A DNA stretch of 45,065 bases from Rhodoferax sp. UBA4409 (GCA_002390825.1 DGQR01000049.1:1-45065), one strand, 5' to 3'; positions 1-8,117 are shown, numbered from the stretch's first letter. Numbers and translations: made by a program. The notes: generated from the letters alone by a model not told the origin.

Positions 1-550
1 CAACTACCTCAAGGGCGAGACACCACCGCCCTTTGATTTGTTGTACTGGAACAGCGACAGCACCAATCTGCCCGGCCCGTATTACGCCTGGTACCTGCGC
101 AATACCTACCTGGAAAACAACCTCAAAAAGCCGGGCAAGCTCACCGTGTGCGGCGAAAAGCTGGATTTGAGCGCGCTCGATATTCCGGTCTACATCTACG
201 GCTCGCGTGAAGACCATATCGTGCCGATCGGCGGTGCGTATGCGTCCACCCAGCTACTACCGGGCAAAAAACGCTTTGTGCAAGGCGCGTCCGGTCACAT
301 TGCGGGTGTGATCAATCCACCCGCCAAAAACAAACGCAGCCACTGGATCCGCGCCGACGGCAAGTTGCCCAAAACGCATGCGCAATGGCTGGAAGGGGCG
401 ACCGAGCATGCCGGCAGCTGGTGGACCGACTGGTCCCACTGGCTCAAAAGCCATGCTGGCAAGCAAATTGCTGCCCCCAAGACCTATGGCAAAGGGAAGT
501 ACAAGGCCATAGAGGCGGCTCCAGGGCGCTATGTACAGGCGAAGGCCTGA
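1..550 (+). CDS. phaC: Class I poly(3-hydroxyalkanoate) synthase, C-terminal part
   Basis: Polymerises (R)-3-hydroxybutyryl-CoA into PHB at the granule surface. Only the last 182 codons are in the window; the frame is open from base 2 and ends at TGA 548-550. The alpha/beta-hydrolase end is clear: the run FDLLYWNSDSTNLPGPYY, the catalytic Asp in YGSREDHIVP, the catalytic His in GASGHIAGVINPP, and the class I tail ending in PGRYVQAKA. The nucleophile Cys lies upstream of the window. phaA follows after 30 bases with its own ribosome site, giving the common beta-proteobacterial order phaC-phaA-phaB. Identity is near certain from the motif order. Confidence 0.97.
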   Translation, partial: NYLKGETPPPFDLLYWNSDSTNLPGPYYAWYLRNTYLENNLKKPGKLTVCGEKLDLSALDIPVYIYGSREDHIVPIGGAYASTQLLPGKKRFVQGASGHIAGVINPPAKNKRSHWIRADGKLPKTHAQWLEGATEHAGSWWTDWSHWLKSHAGKQIAAPKTYGKGKYKAIEAAPGRYVQAKA

Positions 551-580
551 GTTTTCGATTTATCAAGAAGGAGACACCTG

Positions 581-1759
581 ATGGAAGATATCGTGATCGT
601 TGCTGCAGCCCGAACTGCAGTTGGAAAGTTTGGTGGCTCTTTGGCCAAAGTGCCCGCGACCGAGTTGGGAAGCATTGTGATCAAGAGCCTGCTCGAGCGC
701 AGCGGGCTGCCGGTGGACGCAGTGGGCGAGGTCATCCTCGGCCAAGTGCTGGCGGCTGGCGTAGGCCAGAACCCTGCGCGCCAGGCGGGTATCAAGTCCG
801 GTTTGGCTAAAGAAACTCCCGCGCTCACCATCAACGCCGTCTGCGGCTCCGGCCTGAAGGCCGTGATGCTCGCCGCTCAGGCTGTGGCTTGGGGCGACAG
901 CGAAATTGTGATTGCCGGTGGCCAGGAAAACATGAGCGCATCCCCCCACGTGCTGCTGGGCAGCCGTGACGGCCAGCGCATGGGCGAGTGGAAAATGGCC
1001 GACACCATGATCACCGACGGCCTGTGGGACGTGTACAACCAGTACCACATGGGCATCACCGCTGAAAACGTCGCCAAGGCCAACGACATCACCCGCGACA
1101 TGCAAGACGCTTTGGCGCTGGGTAGCCAGCAAAAAGCAGCTGCCGCACAAGACGCCGGCAAATTCAAGTCCGAAATCGTGCCGGTGGTGATTCCCCAGCG
1201 CAAGGGCGACCCGGTGGTGTTTGACGCTGACGAATTCATCAACAAGAAAACCAATGCCGAAGCGTTGGCTGGTCTGCGCCCCGCGTTTGACAAGGCGGGC
1301 AGCGTGACTGCGGGCAATGCCTCCGGCATCAACGACGGTGCTGCTGGCGTGATGGTCATGACCGCCAAGAAGGCTGCGGCTCTGGGCCTGACACCTCTGG
1401 CGCGTATTGCCAGCTTCGGTACCACCGGTCTGGATCCGGCCCTGATGGGCTTGGGCCCGGTATCTGCGACCCAGCGTGCGCTGGCGCGCGCCGGCTGGAA
1501 GGCAGCTGATGTGGATTTGTTTGAGTTGAACGAAGCGTTCGCCGCACAAGCTTGTGCAGTGAACAAGTTGCTCGATATTGATCCGGCCAAGGTCAACGTG
1601 AACGGTGGCGCCATCGCCATCGGCCACCCCATCGGCGCGTCCGGCGCCCGTATCTTGGTGACCCTGCTGCACGAAATGCAGCGCAGTGGTGCCAAGAAGG
1701 GTGTCGCATCCCTGTGCATCGGCGGTGGCATGGGTGTAGCCCTGGCGGTCGAGCGTTGA
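581..1759 (+). CDS. phaA: Acetyl-CoA C-acetyltransferase (beta-ketothiolase)
   Basis: Condenses two acetyl-CoA to acetoacetyl-CoA, the first step of PHB synthesis in the cytoplasm. The 392-residue length is typical for biosynthetic thiolases. The acylated Cys is about residue 88 in NAVCGSGLKAV; the His of GHPIGASGAR (about 349) and the Cys of CIGGGMG (about 379) complete the active site, and NEAFAAQ is present. The start is set by a strong AAGGAG about eight bases before the ATG. It lies between phaC and phaB, so the PHB role is favoured over fatty-acid degradation. Confidence 0.97.
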   Translation: MEDIVIVAAARTAVGKFGGSLAKVPATELGSIVIKSLLERSGLPVDAVGEVILGQVLAAGVGQNPARQAGIKSGLAKETPALTINAVCGSGLKAVMLAAQAVAWGDSEIVIAGGQENMSASPHVLLGSRDGQRMGEWKMADTMITDGLWDVYNQYHMGITAENVAKANDITRDMQDALALGSQQKAAAAQDAGKFKSEIVPVVIPQRKGDPVVFDADEFINKKTNAEALAGLRPAFDKAGSVTAGNASGINDGAAGVMVMTAKKAAALGLTPLARIASFGTTGLDPALMGLGPVSATQRALARAGWKAADVDLFELNEAFAAQACAVNKLLDIDPAKVNVNGGAIAIGHPIGASGARILVTLLHEMQRSGAKKGVASLCIGGGMGVALAVER

Positions 1760-1767
1760 TTTGAAGT

Positions 1768-1824
1768 GTTTTTGGCTACTGGCGCTCAGAGGATAAGCGC
1801 TAGTAGCTATAGTTTTAATAGCAA
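1768..1824 (+). repeat. Double-hairpin dispersed repeat, copy A (phaA-phaB spacer)
   Basis: Two adjacent inverted repeats follow a T-rich lead: near-perfect 9-base arms at 1778-1786 and 1796-1804 (one G-U in RNA), then GCTAT 1806-1810 with ATAGC 1818-1822. The same layout (TTTTGGCT, GCGCT-type stem, TAGCTAT-TTT-ATAGC) recurs at 7868, 31706, 37240 and, inverted, at 18989. I recognise it as an element common in Comamonadaceae spacers. It has no T-tract after the stems, so it is not a classical terminator. Confidence 0.7.
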
Positions 1825-1848
1825 ACTGATTTAAAAAGAGGAAACAAA

Positions 1849-2586
1849 ATGAGTCAAAAAGTAGCGTATGTAACCGGTGGCATGGGTGGCATCGGGACCG
1901 CCATCTGCCAGCGTTTGCACAAAGACGGCTTCAAAGTGATCGCCGGTTGCGGCCCCACACGCGACCACGCCAAGTGGCTGGCCGAGCAAAAAGAGCTGGG
2001 CTACAGCTTCTACGCCTCGGTGGGCAACGTGGGTGATTGGGACTCCACTGTCGAAGCTTTCAGCAAGACCAAGGCCGAGCACGGCAGCATTGACGTGCTG
2101 GTGAACAACGCCGGCATCACCCGCGACCGCATGTTCCTGAAGATGAGCCGCGAAGACTGGCAAGCGGTGATGAGCACCAACCTCGACTCCATGTTCAACG
2201 TCACCAAGCAAGTGGTGCCTGACATGGTGGAAAAAGGCTGGGGCCGCATCATCAACATCTCCAGCGTGAACGGCGAAAAGGGCCAAGCCGGCCAAACCAA
2301 CTACTCCGCTGCCAAAGCCGGCATGCACGGCTTCTCTATGGCTCTGGCCCAGGAGCTGGCCACCAAGGGTGTGACGGTCAACACCGTGAGCCCCGGCTAT
2401 ATCGGTACCGACATGGTCAAGGCCATCCGTGAAGACGTGCTGGCCAAGATCGTGGCAACCGTGCCGGTCAAGCGTTTGGGCGAACCTTCGGAAATCGCCT
2501 CCATCATCGCGTGGCTGGCGTCTGAAGAAGGCGGCTACGCCACCGGCGCTGACTTCTCGGTCAACGGCGGCTTGCACATGGGCTAA
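1849..2586 (+). CDS. phaB: Acetoacetyl-CoA reductase
   Basis: NADPH-dependent reduction of acetoacetyl-CoA to (R)-3-hydroxybutyryl-CoA for PHB synthase. It is a 245-residue classical short-chain dehydrogenase: cofactor glycine motif TGGMGGIG at residues 8-15, NNAG, the catalytic Ser in INISSVNG, and the YSAAKAG Tyr-Lys pair. The SPGYIGTDM and C-terminal NGGLHMG segments fit PhaB rather than FabG. An AGAGGAAA ribosome site precedes the ATG. A strong terminator follows, closing the pha operon. Confidence 0.96.
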   Translation: MSQKVAYVTGGMGGIGTAICQRLHKDGFKVIAGCGPTRDHAKWLAEQKELGYSFYASVGNVGDWDSTVEAFSKTKAEHGSIDVLVNNAGITRDRMFLKMSREDWQAVMSTNLDSMFNVTKQVVPDMVEKGWGRIINISSVNGEKGQAGQTNYSAAKAGMHGFSMALAQELATKGVTVNTVSPGYIGTDMVKAIREDVLAKIVATVPVKRLGEPSEIASIIAWLASEEGGYATGADFSVNGGLHMG

Positions 2587-2605
2587 TTTCGCCCTGCGCA
2601 TCCCA

Positions 2606-2630
2606 AAAACCCGCTTCGGCGGGTTTTTTT
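2606..2630 (+). terminator. Rho-independent terminator after phaB
   Basis: A GC-rich stem (2608-2614 with 2619-2625), a TTCG tetraloop and a run of seven T at 2624-2630 lie 20 bases after the phaB stop. The leading A-run means it could also act on the other strand. It separates the pha operon from the HD-GYP gene. Confidence 0.9.
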
Positions 2631-2757
2631 GCGTCTGTAGTGAGACAGCACCACAAGAAAGTAGGTGCGTTCTGCGATCGTTGGTGGGCGCTGGGGTATC
2701 CTCATTACGGTGTAGTTTTGTTGGCTCGCAATCACCAAGGGCCAACCCCCGGAACCT

Positions 2758-4056
2758 ATGAAATCTGAAGAGTCTGTCTGGATCGATGTTGCGCTTTTGC
2801 GTGTGGGCCACTACGTGGAATTGGACGTAGGGTGGATGGCTCACCCATTCCCGACCGGCAGCTTCAAAATCAGCTCTCCCAAGCAAATCGAAGTCATCAA
2901 AGGCTTGGGTAAAAAGCAAGTGCGTGTGGTTCCGCGCAAGAGCGATGAGCCGTCTTCGGAGGCGGCTGATATCCCGTCTGAATCGGTAGCACCCATTCCG
3001 CCTGAAGCAGCCAGCCTTTTGACCCAAGAGCAGGCAGACGCCGAGCAGCGCAGACTTCGCGCTGCCATGCTCACCGCCCAGGAGCGCAGTCTGATCGCTT
3101 GTGAGCGCAGATTCGCAGAGTCGGTGCGCCTGTATCGCAAAACGATGGACATGGTGCAGTTGCAGCCCAAGTTGGCGACTGAGCCTTGCCTCGGGATGGT
3201 CAACACCTATGTCACCGAGCTGATGGACAACGGTGAGGCAGCCATCCGCTTGCTCTCCGAGGCGGCGGGTGACAAATCGGCCATGCACCCTGTCAACGTC
3301 ACTGTGATCTCCTTGCTGCTCGGTAAGGCCATGGGGTTGAACAAAGCAGAGTTGATCGATCTCGGCATGGCGGCTTTTTTGCACGATATCGGTAAGGTGA
3401 AATTGCCGGACCGGGTGCGCTGGTTGGAGGACAACTTTTCAAGTGCAGAGTACCGCCTCTATCAGGAGCACGTGCCTCAGGGCCTTGCTATTGGAAAGGG
3501 CATGGAGCTGCGCTCCCCCGTGTTGCTGGCCATGCTCCAGCACCACGAGATGGTGGACGGTAGCGGTTTCCCGTCACGCTTGCGCGGCGATGCCTTGGGC
3601 ACCAGTGGGCGGATACTGGCCTTGGTGAACCGGTACGACAACCTGTGCAACCCGAGTCGGCCGGGCTCTGCGTTGACGCCGCATGAGGCGCTCTCGCTGA
3701 TATTTGCGCAGTTCAAAGCCCGTTTCGACGCGGTGACCTTGAGTGCATTCATCCGCATGATGGGGGTGTACCCCCCGGGTTCAGTGGTGCAGCTGATCGA
3801 CGACCGCTTCGGCATTGTGGTGTCGGTCAACTCGGCGCGGCCGCTCAAGCCGCGCATCATTCTTCACGAACCGGGTGTAGCGCGGGCTGAAGCGTTGATT
3901 TTGGATCTGGAGAAAATGCCGCAACTGGGTATCCGGCGCAGCTTGAAGCCTGGCAACCTGCCTGCGGCAGCGCTGGACTATCTGGCGCCTCGTCAGCGAA
4001 TTGCGTATTTCTTTGAGCAGGCTTCGGAGCCGGATACGGCTAGTGCCGAAGAGTGA
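2758..4056 (+). CDS. DUF3391 / HD-GYP domain protein (putative c-di-GMP phosphodiesterase)
   Basis: Likely a cytoplasmic c-di-GMP hydrolase. The N-terminal about 70 residues (MKSEESVWIDVALLRVGHYV onward) look like the DUF3391 domain that precedes HD-GYP in many beta-proteobacteria. A charged, Ala/Glu-rich linker follows, then the metal motif FLHDIGKVKLPDRV at about 207, EHVPQG, and HHEMVDGSGFP near 265. The GYP tripeptide reads GFP and the later D-x-YDAL segment is RYDNLCNP, so activity may be altered. The 432-residue length is usual. The ribosome site is weak (CCCCCGGAACCT). The gene is monocistronic: a terminator lies before it and convergent 6S RNA after it. Confidence 0.88.
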   Translation: MKSEESVWIDVALLRVGHYVELDVGWMAHPFPTGSFKISSPKQIEVIKGLGKKQVRVVPRKSDEPSSEAADIPSESVAPIPPEAASLLTQEQADAEQRRLRAAMLTAQERSLIACERRFAESVRLYRKTMDMVQLQPKLATEPCLGMVNTYVTELMDNGEAAIRLLSEAAGDKSAMHPVNVTVISLLLGKAMGLNKAELIDLGMAAFLHDIGKVKLPDRVRWLEDNFSSAEYRLYQEHVPQGLAIGKGMELRSPVLLAMLQHHEMVDGSGFPSRLRGDALGTSGRILALVNRYDNLCNPSRPGSALTPHEALSLIFAQFKARFDAVTLSAFIRMMGVYPPGSVVQLIDDRFGIVVSVNSARPLKPRIILHEPGVARAEALILDLEKMPQLGIRRSLKPGNLPAAALDYLAPRQRIAYFFEQASEPDTASAEE

Positions 4057-4077
4057 GGGCGTTCGCCCGGAGAAGGG

Positions 4078-4251
4078 TGTCTGCGAAACTCCACCGGACC
4101 CGCATCCTGAACCGGGGTTCAGGTGGGCGAGGTCAGCTGCCACTTTGGGTTCATCTGACGCGAGATGATCACGCTAGCGGAGCAATGTTCCAAGCCCTGG
4201 CTCAATGAGCATTGGTTCAAGGAAATATAAAGCCCGGCAGGTTCGCAGACA
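4078..4251 (-). ncRNA. ssrS: 6S RNA
   Basis: 6S RNA binds sigma-70 RNA polymerase and mimics an open promoter. On the minus strand a perfect 10-base closing stem (4242-4251 with 4078-4087) encloses about 174 bases, with an interrupted helix: CCTTGAACC near the 5' side and GGTTCAGG and GGGTCCGGTGGAG near the 3' side. These resemble beta-proteobacterial 6S RNA. A TACAAT -10 box at 4262-4257 is correctly spaced for a start near 4250. The position just downstream of zapA on the same strand is the conserved one. The ends are estimates. Confidence 0.85.
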
Positions 4252-4270
4252 CCAGCATTGTAGGGGTCAA

Positions 4271-4295
4271 CCCTGAGCTTGAGTGGCCCTCAGGG
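4271..4295. repeat. 7-base inverted repeat between zapA and 6S RNA
   Basis: CCCTGAG at 4271-4277 pairs with CTCAGGG at 4289-4295 around an 11-base loop. There is no T-run on either side. It lies just upstream of the 6S RNA -10 box and could be a weak zapA terminator or part of the 6S promoter region. Function unassigned. Confidence 0.4.
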
Positions 4296-4310
4296 GCTTA
4301 TTTGCAGTGC

Positions 4311-4640
4311 TTAGAGCAAGCGGCCATCGTCGCTCAGCGCGACATCGAGTCGCTCTAGCAGCGAAGTCAGCAGCAATGCACTGTCACCCTCAATGGCTAG
4401 CGGCGTGCCGGCGCCTGTAGCCACGGCGGCAGGGACTGAAGACTTGTCAGATAGGTCGAACGCTAGGTTTAGCGCTGCTAGCACGGCAATCCGGTCACGG
4501 GCCCGAACTTTGCCGGCATCGCGGATTTTGCACATGGCAGTGTCGACGCGCTCCACGGCTTCCAGCAATCGGGATTCACCGCCTTCGGGGCAGCCAAGCA
4601 GGTAGCTCTGCCCCATGATTTGAACTTCCAGCTGTTTCAT
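4311..4640 (-). CDS. zapA: Cell division protein ZapA
   Basis: Small FtsZ-binding protein that stabilises the Z-ring. It is 109 residues and opens MKQLEVQIMGQSYLLGCPEG, a typical ZapA N-terminus, followed by the helix with VERVDTAMCKIRDAGKVRARDRIAVLAALNLAFDL. The ATG overlaps the TGA of the upstream zapB-like gene (ATGA at 4640-4637), implying translational coupling. 6S RNA follows on the same strand, a widely conserved neighbourhood. Confidence 0.93.
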   Translation of the reverse strand: MKQLEVQIMGQSYLLGCPEGGESRLLEAVERVDTAMCKIRDAGKVRARDRIAVLAALNLAFDLSDKSSVPAAVATGAGTPLAIEGDSALLLTSLLERLDVALSDDGRLL

Positions 4641-4861
4641 GTCGGATCTTTATGGGTCAGCAGGTGATCGGGAATGCGCTCCAAAAGCGCATCGACCCGC
4701 GCTCGCGCGGCACTCAATCTTGATTTGAGGGAGTCCCGCTCGTGGCTGAGTGTTTCCACTTGGCTGGTGAGTAGCGCGTTGGTCCGCTGAAGCTCCTCGT
4801 AGCGGAGCAACAAGCGTTCTACACGCTCGGCAATTTGGTCGATGGGAGTCTGATTCGCCAT
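4637..4861 (-). CDS. ZapB-like coiled-coil protein (TIGR02449-type)
   Basis: A 74-residue protein that is almost all coiled coil: heptad-like leucines run through VERLLLRYEELQRTNALL and the Ser/Arg-rich stretch after it. Small coiled-coil proteins of this kind sit just upstream of zapA in beta- and gamma-proteobacteria and are thought to act in Z-ring assembly. I chose the ATG at 4861 (MANQTPIDQ); a TTG nine codons upstream also stays in frame but has no better ribosome site. The stop overlaps the zapA start. Confidence 0.85.
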   Translation of the reverse strand: MANQTPIDQIAERVERLLLRYEELQRTNALLTSQVETLSHERDSLKSRLSAARARVDALLERIPDHLLTHKDPT

Positions 4862-4912
4862 AAGTGTTTCATTGTAGGGGTGGCGCAAGCATTCCCTGCG
4901 TAAAATGCGCGG

Positions 4913-5122
4913 TGTTGGTGCTCGCGGTGTGGTTCACATGCCGCAGTTCAACGGGAAGCAGGAGAGGGTGCCGCACGCGGCGGTCCTCAACCTGCGCTGC
5001 CCCCGCAACGGTAAGTGGACGTGTCGCTTTGACACTGCTTTCATCACAGTCACTGAGCGCTTTGAACACGCGCTTGGGAAGACGACGAAGGTTGCCTCCA
5101 CCAGCCCGGATACCGGCCAACA
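4913..5122 (+). promoter_or_regulatory. Cobalamin riboswitch upstream of cobB
   Basis: The adenosylcobalamin aptamer hallmarks are in order: closing stem P1 (4913-4918 with 5117-5122), GGGAAGC at about 4953, the core CTGCCCCCGCAAC at 4998-5009, and the B12-box side with GCCCGGATACCGGCC just before P1 closes. Downstream are two small hairpins, 5131-5145 and 5162-5181, without a T-tract. Control may therefore be at translation initiation, although no clear Shine-Dalgarno precedes cobB. It should repress the cobB-chlD run when B12 is plentiful. Confidence 0.92.
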
Positions 5123-5218
5123 AGGTGGATATGCGCCCAGCGCATGTCCGTAACGCTCAAGCCCTGGCGGGGAAGCCGGGGAGAGTGAAGCAACACAAGG
5201 CATGAGACAGCGCCTGTA

Positions 5219-6688
5219 ATGTCACGTTCCTGCCCGGCACTATTGATCACCGCCCCGTCCTCCGGACAGGGGAAAACAACGGTCACTTCCGCGTTGGCGC
5301 GCCTGCATACGCGCCAAGGACGGCGAGTGCGCGTCTTCAAGTGCGGACCTGATTTCTTAGACCCTTACTGGCACCAGCTCGCCAGTGGCGCACCGGTGTA
5401 CCAGCTTGATTTGTGGATGACCGGTGACGCCGATTGCCGCCAGCGGCTGAGCCACGCCGCACAAGAGGCGGACCTGATTTTGGTGGAAGGCGTCATGGGC
5501 TTGTTTGATGGCGACCCGAGTGCTGCCGATTTGGCCCAGCGCTTTGGCCTGCCCGTCATGGCCGTCATGGACTCCGGCTCCATGGCCGGCACCTTCGGCG
5601 CACTGGCCTACGGCCTGCAAACCTTCCGCCCCGGCCTGCGCTGGGCCGGTGCCCTGGCCAACCGCGTTGCCACCGAGCGCCACGCCGCCATGTTGCAACG
5701 CAGCCTGCGCAGGGACAGCCCGTGGCTGGGTGCAGTGATGCGCAACGCTGCGATGACACTGCCCGAACGCCACTTGGGCCTGACGGTGGCGAGCGAAGTC
5801 GCCGACGCCCAAGCCCGCCTGGACGCAGCTGCCGATGCATTGGCAGCAACTCCGCTGGGGCAAATGAGCGTCGAAGACCTCCAACAGTGGTCAGTGGAAT
5901 TCCAAGACCAAGTGTCAGAGCTAGAGCCAGCCCGCCAGGGCGAAGCGGCAGAGCGCTCTGCGCAGGTCAAGGAGGAGCCCGCGCAGCGGGCGGGGGACAC
6001 GGAGCAGAGCGCTCTGCCGCTTCGCCCACCCACCCACGCCTCGCACAGCCAAACAACAAAAGAGCAAGGCCTCAAAGGCAAAAACATCGCAGTAGCGAGA
6101 GACACTGCCTTCTGCTTCGTCTACACCGCTAACCTCGACTGTCTACAAGAGCTGGGCGCCGAGTTGGTGTTCTTCTCGCCAATCGCAGACGCCACTTTGC
6201 CCGCCTGCGACGCCGTCTGGATCCCCGGCGGCTACCCCGAACTGCACGCGAGCACATTGGCTGCGAACTCAGGTATGCGCGACAGCTTGGCCGCCCATGT
6301 GCAGGCCGGCAAGCCCGTGTGGGCTGAGTGCGGCGGCATGATGGTCTTGTTTGACACGATCACTACCACCGATGGTGCACAACACACGCTCTGGGGTCTC
6401 CTGCCCGGCGACGTCACCATGCACAAGCGCTTGTCGGCTCTGGGCCCGCAGCAGTTAACGCTGCAGTCCGGCACCCTGCGCGGCCATACCTTCCATTACT
6501 CCACCAGCGCCAGCCCGCTGATGCCCATAGCCCGCACCGCGCGCCCCGACCACGACCCCATGCCCGATGCGGGTGAGGCGGTGTGGCAGCAAGGTTCTGT
6601 GCGTGCAAGTTACTTCCATGCCTGGTTCCCGTCCTGCCCCGAGGCGGTGGTGGAGCTGTTCACTCCGGCACATGAGGGGGCTGCATGA
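5219..6688 (+). CDS. cobB: Cobyrinic (hydrogenobyrinic) acid a,c-diamide synthase
   Basis: Glutamine- and ATP-dependent amidation of carboxylates a and c of the corrin ring. The N-terminal BioD-like ATPase has the P-loop APSSGQGKTT near residue 12 and KCGPDFLDPYWHQLASG. The C-terminal class I glutaminase has WIPGGYPELHA, the nucleophile Cys in WAECGGMMVL and an HxF near the end. Length is 489 residues, longer than usual, because residues about 240-270 are a low-complexity linker encoded by a long palindromic repeat (5938-6027) between the two domains. First gene after the riboswitch; its end overlaps the next start by four bases. Confidence 0.96.
   Translation: MSRSCPALLITAPSSGQGKTTVTSALARLHTRQGRRVRVFKCGPDFLDPYWHQLASGAPVYQLDLWMTGDADCRQRLSHAAQEADLILVEGVMGLFDGDPSAADLAQRFGLPVMAVMDSGSMAGTFGALAYGLQTFRPGLRWAGALANRVATERHAAMLQRSLRRDSPWLGAVMRNAAMTLPERHLGLTVASEVADAQARLDAAADALAATPLGQMSVEDLQQWSVEFQDQVSELEPARQGEAAERSAQVKEEPAQRAGDTEQSALPLRPPTHASHSQTTKEQGLKGKNIAVARDTAFCFVYTANLDCLQELGAELVFFSPIADATLPACDAVWIPGGYPELHASTLAANSGMRDSLAAHVQAGKPVWAECGGMMVLFDTITTTDGAQHTLWGLLPGDVTMHKRLSALGPQQLTLQSGTLRGHTFHYSTSASPLMPIARTARPDHDPMPDAGEAVWQQGSVRASYFHAWFPSCPEAVVELFTPAHEGAA
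5938..6027. repeat. In-frame palindromic repeat inside cobB
   Basis: Perfect 23-base inverted arms at 5938-5960 and 6005-6027 enclose 44 bases that hold a second GC-rich inverted repeat (CCCGC and GCGGG). The element is read in frame as the linker between the ATPase and glutaminase domains. Ninety bases keeps the frame. It resembles a REP/MITE-type insertion tolerated at a domain boundary. Confidence 0.85.
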
Positions 6689-7539
6689 CGCATGACCTGT
6701 TGCATTTCAGCCCCGGCCCGCAGCGCATCGTCTGCCTGACCGAAGAGACCACCGAGTGGCTGTACCTGCTGGGCCAAGAGCACCGCATCGTCGGCATCTC
6801 GGGCTATACCGTCCGGCCCCGGCGTGCGCGCGACGAAAAGCCCAAGGTCAGCGCTTTCCTGAGCGCCAAAACCGACAAGATCATGGCGTTGCAGCCCGAC
6901 TGCGTATTCGGTTTCTCGGACTTGCAAGCCGACATCGCGGCCGATCTGGTCAAGCGCGGGGTGCAGGTCACCATCTTCAACCAACGCAGCGTGGCGGATA
7001 TTTTTTCCATGCTCTACCAAGTGGCCGCCATCGTCGGAGAGGCAGAGCAGGGCGCCCGGCGCATTGCAGAAATGCAAGCCGGTCTGCGCGCCATGCAAGC
7101 CGCTGTGGCTGCCCGGGTGGCCGCTGGTGCGCGCCGGCCCAAGGTGTTTTTTGAAGAGTGGGATGAGCCCCATATCAGCTGCATCCGCTGGGTGTCAGAG
7201 TTGATGACGATTGCGGGCGGAGACGACTGCTTTCCCGAGCTCTCTCTTGAGCCCATGGGCAAGCAACGCATCATTGCCGATGGCGCCACCATCGTACAGC
7301 GCGCGCCAGATATCGTGCTCGGCTCCTGGTGCGGAAAGAAATTCCGCCCTGAAAAGGTGGCTGCTCGCGAAGGTTGGGCCGATGTGCCTGCGGTGCGGGA
7401 TGGGCAGTTGTTTGAAATCAAGTCTGCCGACATTCTCCAACCCGGCCCCGCTGCGTTGACAGACGGCGTGCAGCAGATGCACCGCATCTTCATGCAGTGG
7501 ATGGACAAAACCTTGCCTGTCTGTGGAGCACCCGCATGA
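6685..7539 (+). CDS. BtuF-like cobalamin-binding protein without signal peptide
   Basis: Helical-backbone metal-receptor fold like BtuF/FecB binding proteins: RIVCLTEETTEWLYLLGQEH at the start, then VGISGYTVRP, LQPDCVFGFSDLQADIA, and a C-terminal lobe with EEWDEP, GGDDCFPE and LGSWCGKKFRP. At 284 residues there is no hydrophobic leader, so it appears cytoplasmic, unlike the second binding protein at 10227. The start ATG overlaps the cobB stop (ATGA), and cobU starts inside its stop. Genes of this type recur in cobalamin operons; the exact role (corrinoid chaperone or sensor) is unknown to me. Confidence 0.8.
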   Translation: MTHDLLHFSPGPQRIVCLTEETTEWLYLLGQEHRIVGISGYTVRPRRARDEKPKVSAFLSAKTDKIMALQPDCVFGFSDLQADIAADLVKRGVQVTIFNQRSVADIFSMLYQVAAIVGEAEQGARRIAEMQAGLRAMQAAVAARVAAGARRPKVFFEEWDEPHISCIRWVSELMTIAGGDDCFPELSLEPMGKQRIIADGATIVQRAPDIVLGSWCGKKFRPEKVAAREGWADVPAVRDGQLFEIKSADILQPGPAALTDGVQQMHRIFMQWMDKTLPVCGAPA

Positions 7540-8117
7540 CAGACTTCACCATCGCCCGTAGCGAGCTCATTCTGGGTGGGCAGAAGAGCGGCAAGTCGCG
7601 CCGTGCCGAATTGCTGGCCCGGCAGTGGGTGCAGCAGTCGCCCGAGCGCCGCGCCGTCATGATCGCCACCGCCCAGCCTTGGGACGACGAGATGCGCCTG
7701 CGCATTGCCCGCCACCAGCAGGAGCGGGCTGAGCGCGTGCCCGGCATGACGACTGTGGAAGAGCCGCTGGCACTGGCCGAAGCCATTGAGCAGCACAGCA
7801 CCCCCGCCACGCTGGTGGTGGTGGACTGCCTGACGCTGTGGCTCACCAACCAGCTGATGCCGGTAGATTTTGAGCCAAATAGCCCTCCAGCCGAGGTAGA
7901 GCCTGCGCAGATAGCTTCTTTTTTGATAGCAATCGCGCAAGCCCCCGGCCCTGTGGTGCTGGTGGGCAACGAGATCGGACTGGGCGTGATCCCCATGGGG
8001 CGCGAAGTACGCGCCTTTGTGGATGCGCTGGGCCGGCTCAACCAGCAGGTGGCTACCACCTGCGAACGCGTCACCCTCATGGCCGCCGGCTTGCCGCTGA
8101 CCCTGAAGGCACCCTGA
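7536..8117 (+). CDS. cobU: Adenosylcobinamide kinase / adenosylcobinamide-phosphate guanylyltransferase
   Basis: Phosphorylates adenosylcobinamide and activates it with GTP for the nucleotide loop. P-loop GGQKSGKSRRAE near residue 15, the RHQQERAERV segment holding the guanylylated His, and VGNEIGLGVIPMGR near the end are diagnostic. I chose ATG 7536, overlapping the upstream stop (ATGA), over an in-frame upstream ATG at 7497. Length 193. Between LTNQLMP and GPVVLVGNEIG lies a stretch coded by a copy of the dispersed repeat (7868-7932), including PPAEVEPAQIASFLIAI. Also called cobP. Confidence 0.94.
   Translation: MTDFTIARSELILGGQKSGKSRRAELLARQWVQQSPERRAVMIATAQPWDDEMRLRIARHQQERAERVPGMTTVEEPLALAEAIEQHSTPATLVVVDCLTLWLTNQLMPVDFEPNSPPAEVEPAQIASFLIAIAQAPGPVVLVGNEIGLGVIPMGREVRAFVDALGRLNQQVATTCERVTLMAAGLPLTLKAP
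7868..7932 (+). repeat. Double-hairpin dispersed repeat, copy B, inside cobU
   Basis: TTTTGAGCC, an AGCC-rich middle and then GATAGCTTCTTTTTTGATAGCAA match the layout of the copy at 1768 in the same orientation. It is translated in frame within cobU, in the variable loop before NEIGLGVIP. The left stem is degenerate; the right TAGC-T-rich-ATAGC part is well kept. Confidence 0.55.

Noticed and set aside
563..1672. 369-codon minus-strand frame opposite phaA
   Set aside because: Composition is typical of antisense GC-rich shadow; phaA has all thiolase active-site residues.
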